From Perca fluviatilis (taxonomy: Eukaryota > Chordata > Actinopteri > Perciformes > Percidae), in NCBI RefSeq assembly GCF_010015445.1, contig NC_053121.1, forward strand, positions 28,262,434 to 28,326,433: 64,000 nt of DNA, read 5' to 3'. Made by a program: the position numbers and the translations under genes. This document shows, piece by piece, positions 25,236-39,026 of the stretch. Numbering within the stretch: the stretch's first letter is position 1; each line of letters starts with the position of its first letter. Under the pieces are notes generated by a model. It made no database searches. It had not been told where the DNA came from and saw only the letters and a program-made list of their open reading frames with translations.

Positions 25236-26296
25236 CAAGGGCGTAAATCCCAGGGTGGTCGGGGGGTCAGGACCCCCCCCATCTAAGGGTTGTCCCCCCC
25301 TAGAAAACCATGCTATTTATTGTAAATAACATAAAGATGTATACTTAAAATATCTGTGTAAGTAGTAAAACAATACAAACCCCAAAAAAATGCTTTTTAA
25401 GTTTAGGAACATTCTGAGTTCCCCCTCCTTTGCCTCACAGTGGTTTGGTCCACTGCCTGCTGTACGTTAGGAATCGGATCTGCACTCGACTCACAGTCAC
25501 ATCGGTAGTGACAGGAATGTAGTAAGTAGGCGGTTCAAGTCTATTTTATTCACATTAAACATCGGATGACGTTGTTCTTTTCTCAAATGGAAATGATGCC
25601 TTTGTAATTAATGAATTAGTCATGACAAAAAGGTCGCTATGTTAGTAATATAATGTAACGTTACCTAGCGTGTTTAATAGCTTGTTGGATATAAATGCAC
25701 CCACTACAACTAACGTTACCACGGCGATAAGCCTAACGTTATGTGTGTGAACTGATATTAGGGTTATTATCATAGCTGGACTGTATATTGAAGATCTACA
25801 GTTGTGTTTTGTTCAATATGATGTTAAGTGGCAGATCAGTAGGTTTGCTGAAGACAGTGTGGCTCATGTGGCTGTCAGGGTGAGCAGATGAGCTTTACCA
25901 GTGGCTCACTAATTTACATTATGATCAGCTAATTTAACAAGTGTACAAATCATTGTATTTCTTTTATATGGGGACACTTTTTCAAAATAAGTCATTATGT
26001 TTTAAGGTATTTTTGTAGCTTGATTGTAAACTTAAAAATAAATAAATGGTTTTAAAGAAGAATATTTTGGTCAATTTAGTCAGCTTTTTCATTGAATCAA
26101 GAGAAACACTGAAAAGGAGGATAATGGTACAGTCTCCATGCTACACTAATGATAGTATTAAGGCTTTCCTCTGTGTACACATATCCTCTACAAGTATAAT
26201 TGTGGCTGTATTATTTGTGTCCCCTTCAAAAATTGCTCTTCAGAAATGTTATGTTTATTGTCCCCCCCCTACTGTTGGATCAGATTTACGCCCATG
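25236..26296. mobile_element. hAT-type non-autonomous DNA transposon, complete (1,061 bp)
   Basis: The left end CAAGGGCGTAAATC and right end GATTTACGCCCATG are inverted repeats with 13 of 14 bases paired. They are flanked by a perfect 8-bp duplication CCTAAGTG (25228-25235 and 26297-26304). G/C runs lie just inside both ends (25248-25310 and about 26262-26269). The 110-residue open frame at 26046-26378 runs out of the element and shows no transposase motif. Terminal sequence and TSD length support hAT. Confidence 0.88.
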
Positions 26297-26879
26297 CCTA
26301 AGTGGAATAATTGCAATGCAACGTAATCCAATACATCTGCATCAAACAGATGAACTGGTAATGGATTATCCCATGTGAATTGAATGATCCTCAGTTTGAA
26401 ATGGATTTGAAGCATTACGGGTGATGGAGGATTTAGGCTGGAGATTCTCATTCTGAGAAAGACCAAAGCTCCTTGACTAAATGGATTTGTTTTAACCAAC
26501 ATACTGTATGGCTATTTGAGAGCCCCTTAGTCCACTGACAGTTGTCTAAACCTCTGATCGGATATGCCAATCCTGTCTTATCTTAAACTATATCAAATGT
26601 TGTAATAAATAAAACCTCAATGAATTAAGAGATTATGAATTAAAGAAGCAAATGAAGCTAAAAAAAAAAAAAAAAGCAATTGAACAATTGAAAACAACCA
26701 AGAGCATCATTATACTAACAGGAATAAATCCTGTTGCAGGCTATGTGATTAAATCCTTCTCCTAGTAAATGGCTGGGCAAACCTTTAAAGTAAATAGTTC
26801 AGCTCATTCATAAATGCTTGATGTAGGAACAGATGATTGGTGGAGCAGAGGTTTGCCATTAGAATAAGAATGAACCCAA

Positions 26880-27150
26880 CAACTCCTGTTTTTCGTCATA
26901 GAAGGAGAGATGGACATGTTTTAAAGAAAATAGGTTGTTAGAGAGACTAAAAGGAGGAAAGAGGCATGAGGAGAGGAAAAGAGGAAAGACAAGGGTCGAC
27001 AGGAGGCGAGGTGAAGTAATAAAGCTGGCAGGTGATGGAGGAAAAATGGGTGAAAGAAGTAGTAAAGGTAAGTTTGAGTAAAGGATAGAGGGATGAAAGG
27101 GTGTGTGATGGAGGTATGGAGAGAAGGAGAGGAGGAGGTGTAAATAAGGA
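26880..27150. repeat. Purine-rich tract
   Basis: GA/GGA-rich plus strand leading to the GT repeats at 27259-27421. Confidence 0.7.
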
Positions 27151-27256
27151 AGCTGACTGTGGCATTTTGCCTTTCTAAGCATCTGGGGAGGACCTGGGCA
27201 CCCATAAATAATACGCCACAAATTAGCAGATTGGACAGAAGAAGGGGACTGCTGGA

Positions 27257-27422
<166 letters not shown>

Positions 27423-27484
27423 TGCAGACAGGGAGTGCTTCTACAAACATGCATGCATGGCACTAAATCTACACTACTATAAAT

Positions 27485-27510
27485 GTGTGTTTTGTGTGTG
27501 TGTGTGTGTG

Positions 27511-27553
<43 letters not shown>
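27485..27553. repeat. Compound (GT)n(AT)n microsatellite
   Basis: GT repeat passing through TATAAATA into about 38 bp of alternating AT. Confidence 0.94.
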
Positions 27554-27555
<2 letters not shown>

Positions 27556-28454
27556 TGATCCATCTCTCAGCAGGTCAGTGTTGTCAAGGTTACTGCAGGT
27601 CATTTGCCAGTGGGTCAATTACCTTTTAGCAAAGAAACAGAAACAGAACAGAACAGGGCAGGTGCCTCAAGCAGTGAGAGGATGGTGGTGAGATGAAATG
27701 TGTATGAAAGAGAGGAATGCGAGAGAAAAGAAGCACAGAAAGCCTTTGTTGTCTCTGTGTTTGGCAAATAGCTCTATGGCCTTTCATGATGCTGAGAGAA
27801 GAATACAATTGAGGGTAAGATGCGGCCAAATGTGAGTTTGAGCCCAGCAAGACTTAAGGGAGTCAGGGCTCCTGTGTGCCGAAGATGACATAATGTGTGT
27901 CCTTGTAAAGGTTGACACGTTGTCACCCTTGTGTGCAAAGAAGGTTTCTTAAATCACTTTGGGCCAAAATCTGAAAGAATGTCTGAAAGCTAATCTGAGA
28001 ATTACGTGATACTAAATATCTGAATGTTGTTTACAAATAAGTGTTCATACTTCCTGGTACTACACTTAGCACTACAATGGTGCTCTAGCATTAAAAATGT
28101 TATGACAAATTAATTTAACCTTTTGAATTTTGGGCTTTTTTGCTTGTTTTTTACTGTCTTAGCTGGCCGTGTATTGTTATTTTAGATTCAATAGGCTACT
28201 CAGAAATGCCATGATTTGGCATTTTGGTAATACTATGTGTTCTACGCCGCTTTTCATGGAAAATACTAAGAGTTTAACACAATTTTGTCCAATGTATCTT
28301 GTGAGATATGTTTGCACTATTAAAAGTCAAACAAGTTCAGTGTTTTACTGCAAACATGGATGTACAGACAACAATCAACCATATTTTTTGATGCAGAAAA
28401 TTTCTAAATTTGATGATTGTGAGTTAGAATCTTAATTTAAAAAGAATGCTTTTT

Positions 28455-28545
28455 AGTAGTAGATAACTTTATTGTCCCCATGGGGCAGTTGGGTTTGCGG
28501 CACAATCGCAGGCAGCAGGGCATCCACAGTGCAGCGCCCCCGGAA
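28455..28545 (-). mobile_element. Possible LINE/SINE tail fragment
   Basis: On the minus strand CCCCATGGGGACAATAAAGT (28467-28486) resembles the 3' tail of teleost LINE/SINE families. Only the tail and a short body are recognisable; boundaries are approximate. Confidence 0.4.
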
Positions 28546-29324
28546 GTGTGTGTTTTATATGCTTTCCACGCTGATTCATGAATGTTTATCTTAAAAAGAC
28601 TTTGGAGTGTGTTCTGGTTTGACTAAATTATGAAGGATGCCGTTTTTGATGCAAAATGCATCGAGTGGTTTGCTAACGAACTAAATCCCGACAAAGGTGG
28701 GCAATATCAGTCCAAATGGCGACTGGCAACATTGTCTAGCTATAAAAATAAAAATAAATCTGTCAACCAGCAAAACAAAATTACAACCCACAGAGCATCA
28801 AAGAGGATGAATCATGTGTGCCCAAAGTGCAGGTGCTATTCAATCAAGGAAACGATATGTAATATGTTAAAGGCAACAATCAAGAATATGAATGACTTCA
28901 TAGACTTAAAATTGGAAAATCCAAACCTGAATAGATTTATTCACATCGGCAGTAATCTTATCCCATCCAGCATATTTTAAGAGCAGTTGAATAGTATAAA
29001 AGTTAAAACTATTGCGTTTTTAAACTACTTACTGCCAAGCTCCTCATATTACCCTCTCATGTCTGAAATGCACTTATTCTCAGCATTCTTCCTTGGTGTT
29101 TCATAACGCAGTAGTGAAGCAAATGCACAGAAAGAAAGGAAGGCTTTTTTTTTACCATTGTTTTATCTGTCTGAGTGTACTTGGTGAAATAAAGTGATTG
29201 TGATGGCTAACAGAGCAGACTGTCATCCTCCCTTCCCATGCAGCAGTAGGCTAATTCCTCTGACAGACTGTTTTCAACAATGGCCACTGGCTGCTGTCTT
29301 TTTAGCCTGAGGGCCTGTGTGGTT

Positions 29325-29326
<2 letters not shown>

Positions 29327-29415
<89 letters not shown>
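29327..29415. repeat. (GT)n microsatellite, 89 bp
   Basis: Pure GT run. Confidence 0.97.
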
Positions 29416-29416
<1 letters not shown>

Positions 29417-29808
29417 TACAGAAAGAGAGTAGTTGAGGAGATGGAGGGAGAGAAAGGAATAAAAGAGACAACCAGGGAGCAGGAAAAGACTTTTGTGTGT
29501 ACGTGAGAGCGGTGTGTGTGTATATTACTATGTTGTCTCTAGGCCCTAATCTCTTTAGTAAGCCCCATGATCCAGTTAGAAAGAGCGAGTGGCTAATGTC
29601 AGGGGTAACTGGAAGAGAGGGATCTATGTGAGTGTGCGCCTATAAATGTTTGTGTGTATGCCTTTGACTGTATCCACATCCTCGTTGAGACTGTCATGAT
29701 CCAACTCTCAGAAAATTCAAGTGTTTGTGTACTGGTCGAATAAATGTTATCATGCCTGCAACCATATCCACTTGTCCACATGTATGTGTGTAGATGGTTT
29801 ACTGTTTG

Positions 29809-29809
<1 letters not shown>

Positions 29810-29862
<53 letters not shown>
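29810..29862. repeat. (GT)n microsatellite
   Basis: Pure GT run of 53 bp ending in GTTGCAGG. Confidence 0.96.
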
Positions 29863-29863
<1 letters not shown>

Positions 29864-31201
29864 GCAGGGTGTCTGAAAAGCAGCAGTGCCCATTAAGGCT
29901 GAGAGATTAGATGAGTGGATCCAGATTCTGCATTATTGTTCCTTTCCAGCAGGCTTTCTCTGTAGTTTGTAGAAAACAGGACAGGTGCAGGAAATGGATT
30001 TTTAGTTAATGTGCCTGGTCAACTCAAGGTTAAAAAAGAGAAGAAAAAACTACTAAAACTAAATTGGTCTCTATTGAGAAATTGTATAACAGTGATTGTT
30101 CATGATCAGCAGAGTTAAGGGTGCAGTAAATTCCGGTTTCAACTACGAAAAGGGTAAAATGATCTTCCCCGAAGATCTCAGTAGGATAAAAGATATATAA
30201 TTAACTTATATTACACTACTGATACCTGAACATATTAAATGAATAAATATGATAGATAATCTAAATGTGATCATGTTCACATTACTGTACATCTTGGGCA
30301 AGAAAAATAGCTCAAAACGAACTATACCACTATCAAAACCACTATCATGTATTATATATGATATAATTTTATCAATCTGATCAAGTCATTTTGAAAATGA
30401 AAGACCACTGTTTCATTTTTCTGCTCTCCTTCATAGCAATATTTTTTCCGCTTTACAATTAGCGTTTTTTTTTTTTTTTTTTTATTCTGGGCCAATAAGC
30501 CTCAAATGCTAAGAGGTATTATCTTGGTACAGGATGGTGTTTAATATATGGTACATTTAGCACAGCATGTAGATGAATGTTTGAAATGTGCTTGAAGCTG
30601 TCGTGGCATGATTAAAATGGACGTGGTGATCAGCAGTTTTGTCACAGAGGGTAAAAGTACAGCTAACTCACCCGCTGCCATAATAAACGATAAGACGCTG
30701 ACACAACGGGAATGATGAACACTGAACTAATGGCTGCTCTCGCTCGCTCACATGCATAAATATAACCAACTCTTTTCGTTTTTTTTCTCCATTTCTGCCT
30801 GTCTGTCTTTTGCCCTCTTTTACATCTGTCTCTTTCTCTACAATCAGTTACAGTACACGACAAAAAAAAGAAAACAACCTGTCCTTCAAAAATGGTACTA
30901 AACCATTCCTTCATTCCAGAAATTTCTGCTGCAAAACACCTCATATAACAGCATAGGAGCGGATGTCTTGTGATATGAAAATCATTCATGCCCCGCGGGA
31001 ATATATGGAGAGGAATACAGGATAGATGCGGACAGATAGAAATTGAACCAAATTCTCCCTTCCCACCCAATCACACTGCATCACAAATCACTAGCTCTGC
31101 CGCTAATTCAGGTGTGTTACGGTGCACAGGCCTTGGCATATGGCGTGTGTGAGCGCCTATGTGTGTGTGTGTGTGTGTGTACTGTGTGTATTTGCATATT
31201 T

Positions 31202-31233
31202 GAGAGAGGAGGGATGGAGAGAGAGAGAGAGAG

Positions 31234-31286
<53 letters not shown>
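31202..31286. repeat. (GA)n microsatellite
   Basis: GAGAGA run with GGGATGG and CAGAGAAA interruptions; a short GT run lies just left at 31158-31180. Confidence 0.94.
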
Positions 31287-31291
<5 letters not shown>

Positions 31292-31369
31292 AAGATGATT
31301 TAGGAGTAATGAGAGCCGGTAAAATCATGGTGCCCAGCGGCATTATGGGACTAAATCTAATCTGCTAAT

Positions 31370-31880
31370 GGAGAGGGGGGCATGGGCTGGAAGGGTGATG
31401 GAGGGAGGAGGAAGGGGTGAAGTAGGAGGGGGGATAGATGAAGAAGGGAAAGGACAGCAATGGCAGGAATAAAGGTTGAGCAAAGAGGAATGGATGGAGG
31501 GTAAGAAGGACAGAAAAGAAGAAAGGAGGAATAGAAGAAGAAGAGAACTGTATGATAAATGGCAAAGATGGAGGATGGAGAGACATAAGAACGAGTAAAG
31601 AAAAATAGGGTACATAATAGGAAAGGACATAATGCAGAACCAACAGAAAATGACTAAAAGAGGACGTTAAAGAAACCAAGGTGAAAGAATGAGGAAGATG
31701 AGAATAGCAGAAGAAAAGAAGCGAGATAAGGGTGTATAGAACAAGAAAAGCATATATATGAAGATGCTGAGAAAAACACAACACAAAACAAAGGAAGAAG
31801 GGGAAATATAACAATGAAAGAAGAGAGAAGGCAAGAATGTGGAGAGAAAAAGGTCAAGGACAAAGTGAAAGGGTGGGAGG
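31370..31880. repeat. Long purine-rich tract
   Basis: About 500 bp of GGA/GAA-rich plus-strand sequence ending next to the GT run at 31905. It explains long Ser/Phe/Leu-rich false frames on the other strand. Confidence 0.8.
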
Positions 31881-31902
31881 TGAGTTTAAAGTGGGACATG
31901 TT

Positions 31903-31904
<2 letters not shown>

Positions 31905-31971
<67 letters not shown>
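31905..31971. repeat. (GT)n microsatellite, 67 bp
   Basis: Pure GT run, inverted partner of the CA run at 32077-32143 (105-bp spacer). Confidence 0.97.
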
Positions 31972-31973
<2 letters not shown>

Positions 31974-32073
31974 AAAAATAACCTGGGGTGGAGGCATCCG
32001 GAGGGCAGGGCCCAGGAGAGCACAATCAGCACATATTGCTATCACGTGGTGTACAAAATGCTCTCTCTTATTT

Positions 32074-32076
<3 letters not shown>

Positions 32077-32143
<67 letters not shown>
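32077..32143. repeat. (CA)n microsatellite, 67 bp
   Basis: CA run entered through GCGCGCACAC; same length as its inverted partner at 31905-31971. Confidence 0.97.
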
Positions 32144-32144
<1 letters not shown>

Positions 32145-32657
32145 GATTGGCGAAGTTTGCACACTCTACATACATGCCGTACGTGCAACCCAAACACCAT
32201 CCCCATTGTTGCTCTCTCTGCCACACACACACACATTCGTACACACCCACACACACCGCAGAAGGCAGCCATTGAGAGGTAATTGCCACAGACTGTTAAT
32301 GTTTTCCAGGATAGAACTACACCAGTCTTTACAAGGACGGGCTAATTTCACAACTTGATATCATTACCTCAACAAAATGGCTGACAACCGCATTACAACC
32401 ACTCCGAAGAGATACAACAGAAAGGATACTAGAAGTAGATGTTATTTTATAAAGCTAATTATTTATTAAAATTTTCTGTGAGAATTGGGTAGTGCTGCTG
32501 TAGGTATGTGCATAATTTGGAGGCTTTTTTCCAAGTGTGTGTGGCCGCCCAAGCTGAAGATGTCGTGTATGTGCATCGCGCAAGGTGCTCTGACAAAAGA
32601 TTTCTCCAAATTGTCTTTCCAGTGTAACACATTTTTATTGTAGTAAGAGGATAGCAT

Positions 32658-32779
32658 TAGAGCTGCAGCAATTAGTCGATTAATTAAAAAGTCTATTGAC
32701 AGAAACGTCATAATCGATTAATTAATTATTCAAGCAAAAATGCCAAATACGGATGGTTGAAAATAATTGTTAGTTGCAG
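32658..32779. mobile_element. Internally deleted mini-MITE (about 122 bp)
   Basis: The left end TAGAGCTGCAGCAATTAGTC and right end ATAATTGTTAGTTGCA resemble the two ends of the teleost MITE that carries ATTAATCGATTAAT-type subterminal repeats. Copies are normally several hundred bp, so the interior is lost here. Flanks GATAGCAT (32650-32657) and GACAGCAT (about 32779-32786) match at 7 of 8 bases, compatible with an aged hAT duplication that would put the right end at 32778. Confidence 0.55.
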
Positions 32780-34983
32780 ACAGCATGTTGTTTTGCAGGA
32801 TTGTAATGCAGCAACAGCTCTTGAAGGGCTGCAGAAAGAGCATATGATCAGTTATCAGCAAAATCATTGCGATCAATCTCGAATATGAGTCATCTACTAC
32901 CTTTAAAAATAAATATGATCTTTAAATCATATCCTCTTAATCCCATGGATCTTTTTATTGTAGATCATGTCATGCTGAAACTCTCCAGTGAAAGCAAAGT
33001 AAACTCACCTCATTCAGGCTGGGTGGCCAGCACAGCAGTGAGGAAAGTGATTGTCAAGACTGTCAGATTTTATTGTATGCACTGTATCATATCATATTAT
33101 TTAAAATCATTTTTATGACTCATGTGTCTGTGATCATTTGGGTTTATAAATACAATCTGCAGTTGGAAATTGAACCTTGGGCCGCAGTGGTAAACTCCTA
33201 CACGGGTTTGAAATCCAGACACCCTGTGAAACTGCACCAAAACCTCAACAATCTGCTATGAGCAACACAAACAGAGCAGAGCCACATGGCAACTCCATTA
33301 TCTTGATAGTAAACAGGACCCCAGATCTGCAAATAACAGTATCTAAGATACGGCATCAACATACAACAACTAGCTAAGAGGTCCAAAACATACAACACAC
33401 AGGGTATTGTACTGGTGCATTATTGTATTACTGTAAGACAGCCATTTACCTCAAAGAAACTTTAACTTAAACACATTAAATGTAACTCTATCTCTTAAAT
33501 TACTCATTTCAAAGTTGATAGCTATTAAAAAAAAAGGCATTACCAAAAACGCTTTCAATCAGTTCCCCAAGAGTGTAGAAAAATAAGCCAAAACTCCCTA
33601 TGAATCAGAGTTAGATTATAGGCGACCATTACGTTGGCAATGATACTGAACAGCAGCTAGATACAATGTCAAGCAACGTCTTGTGTTTAGCCATTTAATT
33701 TACATGTCGGTAAAAGAAAACACAGATGCAACATTACACTGCAGCTTAGGCAATTACACCAAATTACATTGAAACTCTGCAGTGGCTCATGTGTTTATGA
33801 GGTAATGTACAGTTTCAGTGCATGAGATTGTAAGTGCGCTACCTTACTCATTCAGGTTGCAGGCACGGCGCTGCAATCAAATAGCCATTACAGTGTTGAA
33901 TGTTACAGCTGAGGCAAAGCAGACGAGGAAAGAGATTGGGTCAAAAGCACGGCTATTAAATGAATTATAAAAAAAAATCTCTGTTTCTCTTATATGAATA
34001 GGAAAGCTGACAAAAACACACTTTCTGTATATGCAATATCTACTTTGTGCAATATTTACATAGAACAGAACAGAATAGAATAGGTATAAAGCCGCCCGGT
34101 GAAGCTTGAACAACACCCAGCAGGTAGGCCGCCTGTATCAGAGCATCTTGCCTGGAAGAAGAGCCCAAAAGAGGTCCCAGACAGTAGATGGCGCTGTAAT
34201 GCTTCTCTGTGCTTCTTTCTCAGCACAATCAATTCATTCAGATCACTATCACACACTCTGGATGCTCATCAACATCAGTACCTGCGGATCATTGGCACTC
34301 AGAGACAAGCACTACCCCTCCTATGAGGGCATATTCAGACAAACTGTCATTATAAACTTCACAGATTGAAGAAAAGTGAATGATCACCATTTCCTGTCCT
34401 GGTGAACTTCCAAAGCAACGCCTGTTAAACGTACTCACTAGAACACACAATTATTTTCATTTGATTGCAGCAATGATGGCAGGAATAAAGATTCTTCTTA
34501 TTGCGAATATTATGTCATGACAGAGAGAGTGGGAGAGAGTAAATGCATCTTGTGTCTTTGCATTCAAACCTATTGTCATTTATATTATATTTATGTTTTA
34601 TTAACTTTGGTAAACTGAAAAAAAAAATCAAATGAAATGTTGCATAATTTCCCTATTCTCCACTAAATGCACTCCAAATTTGTCACTGCCGAACATGAAT
34701 CAGGCTGACACGTTGTTTAATAAGCGGACTGATTTAAGGCAGAGTTGGCACCGTCAGAGGAAATAACGAAAGAAAATGGACGCCTGCATTTTTGTCTTTT
34801 TCCACACCTGTTGTGTGTCCTCTAAGTACATCCTCTTTTCCTTACGTCTGTCAGTCTGTCCGCGGTGTCTGTCTTTCTTCTCTCTACAAAGAAGAAAGAC
34901 AGAGACACTGGAGGGATCTGTGAATCATTATCCTCTGCTCACCCCTGACACAGAGAAGCTAATAGGCTCCCAGCAGGGAATAC

Positions 34984-34985
34984 GT

Positions 34986-35024
<39 letters not shown>

Positions 35025-35042
35025 TGTGTGAGAGAGAGAGAG
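34984..35042. repeat. Compound (GT)n(GA)n microsatellite
   Basis: GT run with TATG interruptions, passing into GAGAGAGA. Confidence 0.93.
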
Positions 35043-36861
35043 AAAAAGGTTGTGTAGGAAAAATACATATTTGTACATACAGGTTCATCATGCATCATGT
35101 TTCTATTTCTACTGTATGTGCCTGTTCTTTTTTGTGTACACCAACTCTGAACATGTGTCTCCTTGTGAGTGTGCGCTATTGTGTGCACGTATGTGTGTGC
35201 ACGTGTGTTTGTGTGTGTGTTTCTCATTTCCTCCATGTAGAGATTATGGCCAAAGAAGAGCAGCATTATCAGACAGCTGGAAATGAGATCTCAGTAGGGG
35301 ACTAGACTCCTCTGCCTTTCTTTTCAATCCTTCTTCCACACCTCCCTTAGTCCCTCGTTCTGATTCACCTCCTCTCCTGCTACTCCTCTTATACTCCCTT
35401 ATCTTCTACTCTCTTATAGCTGTGCTTTTACAACTCTACCCCTCCTACCTGTTACCATATGCCTTCTTATCTTTCCCTCCATGTTCACTTTTGTCAATCC
35501 TGATACAAACAACCCCGGCTCACCTTTCTCTACTTGCAGCTCTCTTTCCTTTTTCTCATCTGTCCATCCATGTACTCCTCTTTTGCCTCCCTCTGCTACA
35601 GTAAAAAAGATTGGCACCCTACGTGATTTTCGTTAAAACTTTATCTTGTTGTTGCTCCCTCCATCAATCTAGTTTACCCATGTAGTGGTGCAAAGGGGAT
35701 CCTCAATATCCGAGCTACAATCCATCCTCCCTGTTACATTAACAAAATGTAGATTACAGATTAAAGTAAATCGGTGATGTTGTCCATTTTTTTTAATGTT
35801 AAGCAGAATTCAGAAGGTAGCTCTTAAAATTCACATTCATTAAATTCTCAATCACTGGTAATTCAGTGTGGCCACGATTTTTCACTGAGAGGTTCAGTTG
35901 AGGTTACTGATGTTTTGTTCAGTCATGACATCTCTCACTGTTAATATTCATTACTCAGTTTTCCTATTTATTCCAAATGAACTGTTGCCACCGCTAAAAA
36001 CATGAAATGCATTACTTTCCGTCCGCTAGAAGGACTTTCCCGAGAAAGACTGACCACTAACACTGTATACAACATCCAGTCAAATTGGGAAAGATTGAAT
36101 AGCTATTGTGTTATGTCAGTTGGCCATCAACTTGCATCATTGCATAGCTGTTATATTATATTGATATGACAACATGTGTTATATTATTACTTTAATGTAT
36201 CTGAACCGCACTGACCTTCCAAAAGTAGAAACTATAATACAATACTGCCCCGATAGTAAATTAGAAACAGACAAGGGCATGACAAGCAAACATGATAGTG
36301 AACAATGATCTCAATAAAAAAGAGCCTTTGCACAGAAACTGAACTGTTTAGAATAAGCTGCAAAGTGTGTAAGGCCATTTTCTCGTGCCATTCTTTTCAT
36401 CTTCTTCTCTTTCTCTTTTGGCGGTCCGATGTCACCATGACAACAACAAAACAAACACGGTGCACGCCACAGTTTTGTAGATAAACACTTCATTGTCGAG
36501 ATCTGTCGTCTTGTCACGGAAAAGTTATGAAACAAATAAATCTATCTTGAACAATCTATTGGACTAGATGTTCGGTTCCACTGGAAGAAAAAGGCATCAC
36601 ATCATTGTGGCTGTGGTGTGTTGTTTATGTGGGTGGTGTGTGTGCGCGTGTGTAGGGGAAGGAAGTAATGAAATCCATGTTACAGCACTACATAAATACA
36701 GCACAAAAGAAAACATTTCAGCTACAATTACATTAAAAACATTAAAATACGGCATATAAGAGTTAACGAGATAGAGAAATGGCTCTATAAGGATGCTTTC
36801 TTCAGCAGTAAAAAGGAAAAAAGGTAATGTGAACTGCATAGACAAGCAGCAAACGTTTCAG

Positions 36862-36863
<2 letters not shown>

Positions 36864-36904
<41 letters not shown>

Positions 36905-36963
36905 ATTAAATTAAATGGTTCTATTTTTATTTAAAAAAAGGAATTAGATTAGAAACACCAACA

Positions 36964-37014
<51 letters not shown>

Positions 37015-37020
37015 TGTGTG
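36864..37020. repeat. Compound (AT)n(GT)n and nearby (GT)n
   Basis: AT then GT at 36864-36904 and a GT run at 36966-37020. Confidence 0.92.
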
Positions 37021-37150
37021 CACGTGGGTCAGTGGAGTCTATTGGGTATTTCCAGGAAGTGGTAGCAAAACTAAGTTTATTATCTCTCTTCCTCAATCAA
37101 ATCAGTGAGAGTGAAACATGTATTACAGGACACCATTTCCTGAGAACCAC

Positions 37151-37152
<2 letters not shown>

Positions 37153-37192
<40 letters not shown>
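37153..37192. repeat. (CA)n microsatellite
   Basis: Inverted partner of the GT run at 36966-37020 (132-bp spacer). Confidence 0.95.
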
Positions 37193-37194
<2 letters not shown>

Positions 37195-38502
37195 GCTATC
37201 TTGACTTAAACTTCTACCAATTGTGACCGTTGTGCCAAACAAAGGAAATCCCTTTTCAACCCACACCTATTCTCGACATATTACACCCTAGTCTGAGTGT
37301 TCATCTGGGTGTCTCAGGGGGTGTTTGCATGTCTGAGCTTCTGTGAGTGTATGTGCTTGTTTGGTCTGCCGATGCTATCTGTGCCTCAGAGAGGAAGGAA
37401 ATGAACAGTCAGTTATACTGACAGCAACACAGTCACTGCCGCTCAGACATAACGTTCCATGTCATATTTTGAAAATCCAGCTGTTCATAATGTTGACATT
37501 TGTAATATGTAATTTAAAAAAGCTGCAACTTAAAAGCAAATGTTGTAAAAAATATAATATATTCACATCTCTTGCTCCTGCACCTCTACTGACTTACATT
37601 TTAATGTTGGATAACAGACAGAAAATGGAACATTATATAAAATAAACAATTTGATACAGTAACTTGACATTTCTGATTTCCTAAAATAAAATTAGGTACA
37701 AATTTAAATTTTAGGGAACAAAATATTGCAAAAAATATATTGTCCTCAGTGAGCTGAAATATGTTGAAATGGGGAGTTCATTAGATATAAATACATATAC
37801 TCAAATACTTAAAGCTTGTCAAGTTCTTACTCCTTCCTTTTAGCATAACATTTCCTGTCTATCATTCAACATTTCATTGTTTCTTTCTCTTTCATTTTAC
37901 TTCTTCTCTTCATCTTGCCCTGCTGAGGAGATACAGTGTCTGTTTTTATCTTTTGACCGGTCTTGTTGCTCTCATCGCCATCATTTTCTAGAGTATATCC
38001 CATTTTTGCCTATGCACTCTTTGTCTCTTGACTACTCTTGTCCTCTCCTCAAATCATATTAATATTTACATTCCTAGACACTCCAACAAGAACCACTCAT
38101 GCCTAGCAACTTTACCACTAAGAGCGCACTTACATTAGTGTGGATGCTTGTGTGCAATATCTTTTTGTGTTTGTCCATTTGTGAGGACATGCATCTACCC
38201 CTATTTATTTGTCTGTTTGAGTGTAAATGTCAGACGCTTTCCTCCTAGACAGTCTAAAGCAAAAAGCCACCGAGATTGCATGTGGCGCCATCGGCCATGC
38301 AGACACTAATCAAATATACGATCCTTATGTCAAGTCTCAATGGGCTGGTAGAGGAAAAAAAAGATTGGGGGTTAGCAGGATAGAGTGGTGCAGAGAACTG
38401 GGCTGGCCAGCGTTGTTTGACCTGTTAGAGAAAATGTGGGAGGGTGGAGAGAAAGAGGGAGAGATGGAAGGAGAGAGAGGGAGGGGTAGGTAAGATTATA
38501 AA

Positions 38503-38507
<5 letters not shown>

Positions 38508-38535
<28 letters not shown>
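38508..38535. repeat. (CA)n microsatellite, short
   Basis: CA run after a GA-rich stretch (38430-38490). Confidence 0.9.
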
Positions 38536-38538
<3 letters not shown>

Positions 38539-38814
38539 TTCATAAATCACCCCATCTAAATGTTAATTGGTGCTAAATGGCATGTTTGAATAGGTTAAGT
38601 GGATGCTCTGAATTAGTGTATGTAGGTGGTTGAATAAAAGCCCATTTCTACACCCATAACTCCCCAAATATCATTTGTGTCAAACAGCAGAGCACTTGAT
38701 TGCTTACTCTAGACTGTGTAGTTTCGGGGATAAGTGAAGCATTGGATCATTTAATTCAATGAGAAACTGAACTCTGTTTTTGAAAGGGACGGTTCACCAG
38801 ACGTACAAAGCATA

Positions 38815-39026
38815 CATTTTTATTTTATTTCTATCTTTATTTTTAATTTAATACATACTGTGTACATATACTTATACTTATGTTGTTTATACCTATACTT
38901 ATATTGTTTAATATTCCATTTAGAGAATGTGTGATGTGCACCAACAACACCAAAACAAATTCCTTGTATGTGTTAAAAAACGTACTTGGCAATAAAACCC
39001 TTTCTGATTCTGATTCTGATTCTGAT
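38815..39026 (+). mobile_element. 3' end of a non-LTR retrotransposon
   Basis: The segment ends ACTTGGCAATAAAACCC followed by three to four TTCTGA units (39001-39026), a tail typical of teleost LINEs, preceded by an AT-rich 3' UTR-like stretch. No reverse transcriptase frame is present, so it is a strongly 5'-truncated copy with an approximate left boundary. Confidence 0.6.

Noticed and set aside
28630..28980. 116-residue plus-strand frame with a CPKC motif
   Set aside because: AT-rich, Lys/Asn-rich, no recognisable domain and only one CxxC; treated as chance.
31365..31814. 149-residue minus-strand frame
   Set aside because: Explained entirely by the purine-rich tract at 31370-31880.
32990..33035. 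GT donor-like site after a CAG-rich stretch on the minus strand
   Set aside because: The adjoining sequence has no LRR pattern and would give a very short exon; a similar decoy occurs near 33835-33870.
33160..33240. tRNA-like B-box (GGTTTGAAATCC) preceded by GCAGTGG
   Set aside because: No cloverleaf could be built and no SINE tail follows; too weak to call.
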